Shown here: positions 1 to 6,757 of the stretch, in pieces | Layout: each line of letters opens with the position of its first letter | Position numbering within the stretch: the stretch's first letter is position 1 | DNA from: Spirochaetaceae bacterium | Lineage (GTDB): Bacteria > Spirochaetota > Spirochaetia > SZUA-6 > Fen-1364 | DNA: 6,757 nt | Reading direction: 5' to 3' | Assembly (NCBI GenBank): GCA_003154555.1 | Contig: PMDT01000360.1 | Coordinates: 814 to 7,570 of the forward strand | The notes under the pieces: generated by a model | What the model saw: only the letters and a program-made list of their open reading frames with translations | The model's database searches: none | Told to the model about the DNA's origin: nothing | Program-made: the position numbers and the translations under genes

Positions 1-1480
1 CGCTGTTGGAGCTCCAGTCGCTGGGGATCGGATCATAGACGACGAACCATTTTCGGTCCAGGCTGTAGCCCTTGATCAGCACGTAGTGCCCGACATTGTC
101 CTTGTAGTAGGCGCCAAAGAGATTCTGTGTCGGGTCTCCGCTCGCCCTGCGCACGGACACTGTGTTGTACAGAAGGATGGCGATCTGACCCTGGTCGATG
201 ATCTTGCGCACGTCGTCAGGGCTCCAGGCAGGTTTCAACTCCGAGCTCACGCCGCGCGTTCGGAGCACATTGATCATATCCTGGAATCCGATTCCCCCGT
301 CGCCGGTCCATCCCACTGCTTCGCGCACCTGCGCCACAGGAACATACTCTCCCTTTGCCCACGAAATGGCCATTGCCACCATGCTCGGCCCGCAATTCGA
401 CTGGGTGCCGGTATTGAACTGCGTCCGGTACCAGTCCATGTCCGCCCGGTCCACGTTTCGTGAAGGGATGGGGCTGACGAACAGGTAGTAGCGCATGCTC
501 TCACCGCCCTTGTCGACGGTGAGGTTGTAGAAACCCGCCCTGTTCGCCGCGTATGTCTGCACGCCTTCGCCCGAGCCTGCTTTCACGATGGGGGATTCTT
601 CGAGGGACGGATATCCCAGCACTGACATGACTTCGCCGTCCACGTCGAAAGGCTGGCCCACGTCGTCCAGCGTGATGAAACGCTGGTCTCCAGATGCCCA
701 CGCTCCCGGATGCGGCACCGTGATGTAGATGGTGTTCGAGCTGTGGACTTTGCCATCCGCGTCCCAGGCCTTGAGACTGACGTTGTACGTGCCCGGCTTG
801 TCGTAGGTCCAGAAGGTACCGTCTCGGAAAGACCGATGATTGTCCCCCAGGTCCCATTCGTAGCGAACAAGGGTTGTATCCTTCAGCGGTTCCAGGGTGA
901 AGTGGGCGGTCACTGATCTCCCGTCGTTCTCCTGGGTGGCATCGATCTGCACCTGCTGGCCCGGTTCGGGCCTGGTGACGATGGCCAGCCCTGCGGTTTT
1001 GGGCAACACGGGCATCTTGATGGTCTGGGCATGAACCAGGGAGGGAATGACCAGGTGCTGCCCGGGTTTGATGGCGCTGGGGTTCGAGAGATTGTTGTAG
1101 ACCGCAAGACGCCTGAAATCCAGTTTGTACACGTACGCGATCTCAGAAAGGGTCTCCCCATCCTGTACCGTGTAATCCAGATCCACATTCGGGTCCCGTT
1201 CCAAAGCCCCTGTGCCGACCGCCGCTTGCGCGTTATCACGGGTCGCGGCGGCGAGGGTCGGGATCTCCGACGGATTCGACGCCCAGCCTATCCCTTTCCA
1301 TGCGATGAGCGACCCGCTCAGGAGGACTGCAATGGCGGCGATGGGGACAGTAATCGGTATTCGGGCGAACCAGCGGGGACGCGACGCTGCTCGATGGCGC
1401 GCCGCATGGTGCTCCACAGGCCTGCCTGGCAAGGCACGCGTGCGCCTGATAATCTTCTGATTCTGCAGTATCGACCTCAT
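1..1480 (-). CDS. Membrane-anchored LysM-PKD-C39-like cysteine peptidase, partial (C-terminus beyond left edge)
   Basis: The frame is open from 1480 to the window edge (493 residues visible, no stop). Seen in order: an Arg/His-rich N-terminus (1-40); a hydrophobic anchor at about 41-60; a LysM domain at about 103-146 (opens YTVQDGETLSEIA, closes IKPGQHLVIP); a PKD-type beta domain at about 164-255 (YEWDLGD at 207-213, GTYNVSLKAWD at 230-240); a further beta-rich stretch at 260-337; and a Peptidase_C39_2-like domain from about 350. The catalytic set is visible: Q360, C363 in NCGPSM, H465 in GHYVLIKGY and D483 in VVYDP. LysM binds peptidoglycan or related glycans, and C39-like domains are papain-fold cysteine peptidases. 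The basic N-terminus predicts a cytoplasmic N-terminus and an exported remainder. The substrate is unknown, and a peptide, envelope protein or peptidoglycan cross-link are all possible. ATG 1480 is the first ATG after an in-frame TGA. It lacks a well-placed ribosome site, and TTG at 1489 is an alternative. The gene lies 56 bp downstream of the PCMT gene, so it is probably the second gene of an operon. Confidence 0.88.
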   Translation of the reverse strand, partial: MRSILQNQKIIRRTRALPGRPVEHHAARHRAASRPRWFARIPITVPIAAIAVLLSGSLIAWKGIGWASNPSEIPTLAAATRDNAQAAVGTGALERDPNVDLDYTVQDGETLSEIAYVYKLDFRRLAVYNNLSNPSAIKPGQHLVIPSLVHAQTIKMPVLPKTAGLAIVTRPEPGQQVQIDATQENDGRSVTAHFTLEPLKDTTLVRYEWDLGDNHRSFRDGTFWTYDKPGTYNVSLKAWDADGKVHSSNTIYITVPHPGAWASGDQRFITLDDVGQPFDVDGEVMSVLGYPSLEESPIVKAGSGEGVQTYAANRAGFYNLTVDKGGESMRYYLFVSPIPSRNVDRADMDWYRTQFNTGTQSNCGPSMVAMAISWAKGEYVPVAQVREAVGWTGDGGIGFQDMINVLRTRGVSSELKPAWSPDDVRKIIDQGQIAILLYNTVSVRRASGDPTQNLFGAYYKDNVGHYVLIKGYSLDRKWFVVYDPIPSDWSSNS

Positions 1481-1536
1481 CCAGTTCAATGTTCGATCTA
1501 TTTCCTTCCCGGCTCAATCCTTATTCTACATCGATA

Positions 1537-2649
1537 TCACTCTCCTTGGCTACTATAACTTTTTCCCTGATCGTTGCGGAAGGGAATGAATTTGACACTC
1601 ACCCCATTGTACACGTCGGTCCTTTTCAGCGTAACGGCGCCCTTTTCGTCGGTGACCCGCTCCACCTTCATGATGTATTGCCGCGCGGGAGGGCCAAGAG
1701 GCACGACCATGATCCCGTTAGGGGTGAGCTGCTGGATCAGCGGCGGTGGCAGATGGTCCACCGCGCATGTGACAATGATGCGGTCGAATGGGGCATATTT
1801 CTCCCATCCGTAAAAGCCATCGCCAAGCTTGCGGTGGATGTTCTTATACCCCGGATACCGCGTTTCCAGCTGGTCGTAAAGGCTGTCCGTTTCATGAAAC
1901 AGCGGTTCGATGATCTCTATGGTGTATACATAGTTGGTGAGGTGGGAGAGGATGGCCGATTGATACCCGGATCCGGTCCCGATCTCCAGAACCTTCTGTC
2001 CCGGCTTCACGTCCAGGGTGGTTGTCATCATGCTCACGACGTCAGGATCCGTGATTGTCGCGCCCCAGCCGATAGGCATCCAGGTATCGTCATAGGCGCG
2101 TGCGAGGTTGTGCGCCCGCACGAAGTGTTCTCGCGGCGTTCGCAGGTAGGCCTCGATAGCGCTGCCTTGCAGCTCATGGGTCTTTATATATGCCTGGGCC
2201 GTTTCCCAGCGTTTCTCCAGGAAATCGCGCTCTTCGCCGTAGTGCTTTTCCATGTAATCGACGAAATGCTCGCGCGTGTCCATTGGCAGGGTGCCCAGCT
2301 CCTTGCCCGCATCGAAAACTGGCGCCGCATCCGCTGATGCCGGGGCATCTGCCTCCGCGGTAGTTGCGGATACGGCAGTCACCTGGCGTTCGTTGGAAGG
2401 AAGCGCGGCGAGCAGGGTCGCCGGCAGGGTGTCAGATGACTTGCCGGGGTGGACCGTCAGGCTCCCTTCCTGGCTCCAGAGGAAGGCGGGGATACGCCCC
2501 TGAGGAAGGACACCGGGCAGGAGAACGGGCAGGAAGAGGCCCACGGCGATCCCCACGGCAATGCCCGCGAGAAAAAGCCAGACGAGAATCGACGGGACTC
2601 GCTTTGTGAAGAAACCGGTACCGCCTCGACGGTTGGGTGATCGATGCAT
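1537..2649 (-). CDS. Membrane-anchored protein-L-isoaspartate O-methyltransferase (PCMT) homologue
   Basis: A complete 370-residue protein, much longer than the roughly 210 residues of cytoplasmic Pcm. PCMT methylates L-isoaspartyl residues in damaged proteins with S-adenosylmethionine, starting their repair. Seen: a basic N-terminus (RR at 7-8, KR at 16-17), a transmembrane segment at about 18-44, an Ala/Ser/Thr/Pro-rich linker at about 60-120, a helical charged stretch at 120-170, then the PCMT domain. Landmarks are TPREHFV (171-177), MPIGWGATITDP (191-202), SAM motif I VLEIGTGSGYQ (220-230), the acidic post-I segment YTIEIIEPL (242-250), and PFDRIIVTCA (287-296) followed by PPPLIQQL and VVPLG. 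The usual ISQP/ISAP serine is Thr200. From memory, a PCMT subfamily with the same DHLPPPLIQQL-type signature occurs in Proteobacteria; this was not searched. The positive-inside rule places the enzyme outside the cytoplasm, where SAM is not expected. No in-frame ATG lies upstream within the divergent gap, and the ATG has no Shine-Dalgarno site. Family assignment is secure; location and substrate are inferred. Confidence 0.92.
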   Translation of the reverse strand: MHRSPNRRGGTGFFTKRVPSILVWLFLAGIAVGIAVGLFLPVLLPGVLPQGRIPAFLWSQEGSLTVHPGKSSDTLPATLLAALPSNERQVTAVSATTAEADAPASADAAPVFDAGKELGTLPMDTREHFVDYMEKHYGEERDFLEKRWETAQAYIKTHELQGSAIEAYLRTPREHFVRAHNLARAYDDTWMPIGWGATITDPDVVSMMTTTLDVKPGQKVLEIGTGSGYQSAILSHLTNYVYTIEIIEPLFHETDSLYDQLETRYPGYKNIHRKLGDGFYGWEKYAPFDRIIVTCAVDHLPPPLIQQLTPNGIMVVPLGPPARQYIMKVERVTDEKGAVTLKRTDVYNGVSVKFIPFRNDQGKSYSSQGE

Positions 2650-2677
2650 TGCGCAAAGGATAACCGGCCGATATACA
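2649..2677 (+). promoter_or_regulatory. Candidate sigma70-type promoter for the SpeE-like membrane protein
   Basis: TTGCGC (2649-2654) and TATACA (2672-2677) are separated by exactly 17 bases and each matches consensus at 4 of 6 positions. Transcription would start near 2684, giving a leader of about 26 bases that carries the GGAGG site. It overlaps the opposing candidate promoter on the minus strand, so the two could compete for polymerase. Hexamer matches are modest. Confidence 0.35.
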
Positions 2678-2685
2678 CATGTAAA
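2657..2685 (-). promoter_or_regulatory. Candidate sigma70-type promoter for the PCMT gene
   Basis: On the minus strand TTTACA (2685-2680, 5 of 6 to TTGACA) is followed after 17 bases by TATCCT (2662-2657, 4 of 6 to TATAAT). The expected transcription start would fall at or a few bases before the ATG at 2649. This fits the absence of a Shine-Dalgarno site and suggests a leaderless or nearly leaderless mRNA. A TATATC-like run about 24 bases before the ATG is an alternative AT-rich element. Inferred by eye only. Confidence 0.4.
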
Positions 2686-2697
2686 GGGCAATACATC

Positions 2698-2702
2698 GGA
2701 GG
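2698..2702 (+). promoter_or_regulatory. Shine-Dalgarno site fixing the start at 2710
   Basis: GGAGG lies 7 bases before ATG 2710. It decides against the upstream in-frame ATG at 2644, which has no such site and would add 22 residues rich in polar and Cys positions ahead of the first transmembrane segment. Confidence 0.75.
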
Positions 2703-2709
2703 TTCGAAG

Positions 2710-5226
2710 ATGGCGCCACGGTCCCGGTTCTTCGCTCTCTTTCTGCTCTCCACCGCGCTCATCATGTACGAGATCGCCGCCATGCGCATGTTCGCAGTGA
2801 CGAGTTGGTCGAATTTCGGCTCGCTCGTGATCAGCACGGCGCTGCTGGGCTTCGGGCTGGCCGGCACGCTTCTCACTTTCATCAGCAAGCAGATCGAAAA
2901 GACCGCCCCGGCGTGGCTCTACCGCGCCGCGACGCTTTTCATGCCCGCCCTGGCGCTCGCGCACGTGCTCGGCCAGCGCATCCCGTTCAACCCGATCTTC
3001 ATCGGCAGCGACCCGACCCAGCTCCTGTGGATCGGGCTGTACTACGTCGTCTACGGAGTGCCGTTCTTTTTCGGCGCCTTCTTCATCGGGATCGCATTCC
3101 TTGCGCACGAAGGGAAGGTCCACCGTCTGTACTTCTGGAACATGCTGGGTTCGAGCGTCGGCGGTTTCGCCGTGATCCCCCTGATGTACCTGCTCCCGCC
3201 CGCCAGTCTCGTTCTGCCGGTCCTCGTGCTTGCATGCGGCGCATCCCTCGTCGCTGCCCTCGTGCAGGAGGAGGAGCCGCGGCGATGGACGATACCCGCC
3301 GCCCAGCTCGTGGCGACGTCCACGGCATTCATCCTTTCCATCGTGCTCGTACTCGCCTCGGGGGAGATACGCGTCTCCGACTACAAACCCATCAGCTACA
3401 TGAAGAAGTATCCGGACGCGGTGGAGGTGCATCGCTCCTGGAGCCCCGTCGGGGAGCTGAACGTATTTGCAAGCTCGTCGCTGCACTTCGCCCCCGGTCT
3501 CAGCGACAATGCCGTGCTCGCGCTGAAGACGATGCCGCGCCAGCCCTTCTGGGCGATGTATAACGACGGAAACGGGCCCGTCGGCGTCATGGGCGCGCTC
3601 CGCGCGGAGGAGGCCGGCTACGTGGACTGGCTTCCCATGGCGGCACCCTACGTCGTTCTGGACCGGCCGCGCGTGCTCCTGGTGAATCTCGGGGGCGGCA
3701 TCAGCGCCCAGGTGGCGCGCTACAAGGGGGCGTCGTCCATCACGATCGCGGAACGCGACCCCGAAGTGGTGCGCCTCCTGGGCAAGGACCCCGCCGTCGC
3801 GGCGTTCACGGGCCAGCTCCTGAAGGATCCCCTCATTCACCTCGTGCCAGGAGAGCCCCGGGCGCTCAGCGCATCGCACCCGGGCGCATATGACCTGGTA
3901 GAAATCAGCCTCGTGGACTCCGTCGGGCTCTCCGATCCGGGCGGCTACCCGGTGACGGAGAACTATACGTGGACCGTGGAGGCGCTCGCCGCGTACCTCG
4001 GCAGCATTGCGCCCAACGGGATACTCTCCATGACGGTGTGGGACAGGCTGGATCCGCCCCGCAACGTCGTGCGGCTCCTGGCAACACTCGCGGAGGCCCT
4101 GCAGGCGCGGGGCGTTGCGGATCCGGGAAAGAGGCTTTTCGTCTTCAACCTCTACCAATCGACCGCGACGATCCTCGTCAAGAATGGTGACCTCACGGAC
4201 GGACAGATCTACGACTTGCGCAAGTTCTGCGCCGAGAGGTCATTCGAAACGATCTGGTATCCCGATATTCCGCGGCGCCCCGTCGATTTCGACACGGTCA
4301 TGAATACGTACCTCGACCATTTTTCCGGCAACGCGGGCTCCACGGAAAATGCATCCTTCACCACGAGCGACGTTTACCACCTGGCGCTGCAGAAGATCCT
4401 CGCCGGCCGGGCGGAGGACCTCTATCACGCCTATCCCTTTGACGTACGCCCCATGCGGGATGACCGCCCTTACTATACGGGCTACCTGCGCCTGGACCGA
4501 TTGCCGATGTACCTCAACAAGGTGAACGACGTGAGCGAGGAGTGGGGCGAGCTTCTCCTCCTGGGTATACTCCTGCAGGCCATCTTCTTCGGCCTCGTTG
4601 TTGTCCTCCTGCCCGTGATCGGGAGGTGGCGCGACCTTTTCCGCCATCGACGCGGCGTGCCGGGCATCGTCACATATTATGCGGCCCTCGGCCTGGCCTA
4701 CATGATGGTAGAGATCTTCCTCATGCAGCGCCTGGTATTCTTCCTGGGCGATCCGGTTTATTCCGCCGCCATCGTGCTGTCGTCCCTGCTCGTGCTGTCG
4801 GCGCTGGGCAATCTCGTTTCGCCGCTGATCTCGCAGAACCGCGCGCTCGTGGTCAGGATCGCGGTGTGCGTGATCGTGGCGTCCCTCGTTTTCTACATCT
4901 TCGGGTTGCGTTTCGTCTTCGACCGCTTCCTCGCGAGCCCCATGTTCGTACGCGTCGTTTTGTCGGTCATCGTCATCGCACCGTCCGCGTTTTTCATGGG
5001 CGTGCCCTTTCCCACGGGCCTGGACGCCCTGACCGTCAAGCGGCCCCGGATGCTCCCCTGGGCGTGGGGAATGAATGGAGGCCTCGCCGTGGCGGGCACG
5101 GCGCTGGCCCAGGTGACGGCGATCGCCGGCGGCTTTCCCGTCGTGCTCACCATTGTCGCGGTGCTGTACATCGTGGTGGGCATCCTCTACCCCGTCAACG
5201 AGATCGTGGATGACGAGGCGACGTAG
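2710..5226 (+). CDS. Polytopic membrane protein with inserted spermidine-synthase-like Rossmann domain (fused MFS/SpeE-like)
   Basis: 838 residues. About seven hydrophobic segments come first (roughly 7-25, 37-57, 71-88, 104-130, 143-162, 166-186, 197-217), then a soluble region at about 220-605, then about seven more (613-637, 653-674, 682-702, 713-733, 747-765, 786-803, 809-827). The soluble part holds a nucleotide-binding Rossmann motif: VLLVNLGGG (322-330), with the acidic end of the next strand at E348 in ITIAERDPEVV. It also has a SpeE-type segment YDLVEISLVDS (394-404) and NGILSM (436-441). This matches large bacterial proteins annotated as fused MFS transporter/spermidine synthase. 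Two Asp residues usual in aminopropyltransferases are not at the expected places, so spermidine synthesis is doubtful. Basic loops (R639-R648, K777-R780) place the even-numbered gaps inside, which puts the soluble domain outside. The gene is divergent from the PCMT gene with a 60 bp gap and converges on the M20 gene. Its true reaction or transport substrate is unknown. Confidence 0.85.
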   Translation: MAPRSRFFALFLLSTALIMYEIAAMRMFAVTSWSNFGSLVISTALLGFGLAGTLLTFISKQIEKTAPAWLYRAATLFMPALALAHVLGQRIPFNPIFIGSDPTQLLWIGLYYVVYGVPFFFGAFFIGIAFLAHEGKVHRLYFWNMLGSSVGGFAVIPLMYLLPPASLVLPVLVLACGASLVAALVQEEEPRRWTIPAAQLVATSTAFILSIVLVLASGEIRVSDYKPISYMKKYPDAVEVHRSWSPVGELNVFASSSLHFAPGLSDNAVLALKTMPRQPFWAMYNDGNGPVGVMGALRAEEAGYVDWLPMAAPYVVLDRPRVLLVNLGGGISAQVARYKGASSITIAERDPEVVRLLGKDPAVAAFTGQLLKDPLIHLVPGEPRALSASHPGAYDLVEISLVDSVGLSDPGGYPVTENYTWTVEALAAYLGSIAPNGILSMTVWDRLDPPRNVVRLLATLAEALQARGVADPGKRLFVFNLYQSTATILVKNGDLTDGQIYDLRKFCAERSFETIWYPDIPRRPVDFDTVMNTYLDHFSGNAGSTENASFTTSDVYHLALQKILAGRAEDLYHAYPFDVRPMRDDRPYYTGYLRLDRLPMYLNKVNDVSEEWGELLLLGILLQAIFFGLVVVLLPVIGRWRDLFRHRRGVPGIVTYYAALGLAYMMVEIFLMQRLVFFLGDPVYSAAIVLSSLLVLSALGNLVSPLISQNRALVVRIAVCVIVASLVFYIFGLRFVFDRFLASPMFVRVVLSVIVIAPSAFFMGVPFPTGLDALTVKRPRMLPWAWGMNGGLAVAGTALAQVTAIAGGFPVVLTIVAVLYIVVGILYPVNEIVDDEAT

Positions 5227-5238
5227 AAAGCCGATGTT

Positions 5239-6757
<1,519 letters not shown>

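Noticed and set aside
1523..1528. TAGAAT on the minus strand as a separate -10 for the C39-like peptidase gene.
   Set aside because: No acceptable -35 hexamer lies 16-18 bases upstream, and the 56 bp spacing is compatible with an operon with the PCMT gene.
1489..2337. A 282-codon plus-strand open frame across the PCMT gene.
   Set aside because: It lies antisense to a clearly recognisable PCMT gene, lacks a ribosome site, and encodes no motif.
1..2649. A RiPP biosynthesis cluster (PCMT-like aspartimide-forming enzyme plus C39 leader peptidase).
   Set aside because: No precursor peptide or cyclase/dehydratase is visible, the C39-like domain is not part of an ABC exporter, and both proteins carry membrane anchors and envelope domains rather than cytoplasmic maturation features.
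2650..4158. The PCMT reading frame stays open for about 1.5 kb upstream, antisense to the SpeE-like gene, making an apparent 873-residue protein.
   Set aside because: The antisense codons lie exactly opposite the sense codons, so antisense stops need TTA, CTA or TCA in the sense gene, which this GC-rich gene rarely uses (the frame closes opposite a TCA near 4237). The translation is charged, low-complexity and has no recognisable domain.
4542..5213. A 223-codon plus-strand open frame inside the SpeE-like gene.
   Set aside because: It is an alternate frame rich in Arg/Pro/His/Gly, a usual by-product of high-GC coding sequence; the overlapping frame gives well-formed transmembrane segments.

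Overview
This is a compact, moderately GC-rich bacterial window. It holds five protein-coding genes (two cut by the window edges), no RNA genes, and no mobile elements, CRISPR arrays or long repeats that I could see. LysM, PKD, SpeE-like and Old-Yellow-Enzyme families together with sigma70-like hexamers and Shine-Dalgarno sites point to a bacterium. Arg-rich N-termini followed by envelope domains would suit a Gram-negative, but nothing fixes the lineage.

Layout. (1) From 2649 leftwards on the minus strand lie a membrane-anchored protein-L-isoaspartate O-methyltransferase (PCMT) homologue and, 56 bp downstream, a membrane-anchored LysM-PKD-C39-like peptidase that runs off the left edge. They are probably co-transcribed. 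(2) Divergently, from 2710, lies an 838-residue polytopic membrane protein with a spermidine-synthase-like Rossmann domain inserted between two blocks of about seven transmembrane segments. Only 60 bp separate it from the PCMT gene, and opposing candidate promoters sit there. (3) An M20 (ArgE/DapE-type) metallohydrolase gene converges on it with a 12 bp gap. (4) A YqjM/NamA-like FMN ene-reductase gene starts divergently from the M20 gene and runs off the right edge.

How they may work together. By the positive-inside rule the first three proteins all place their functional domains outside the cytoplasm. Two of these domains have S-adenosylmethionine-type Rossmann folds (PCMT and SpeE-like), although SAM is a cytoplasmic metabolite. 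The SpeE-like domain also appears to lack two acidic residues that classical aminopropyltransferases use. The most interesting reading is an envelope-facing pair of nucleotide-cofactor-fold proteins next to a peptidoglycan-targeted peptidase. This is inference from topology and neighbourhood, not a demonstrated system. The M20 and ene-reductase genes look like ordinary metabolic genes with no clear link to the others.
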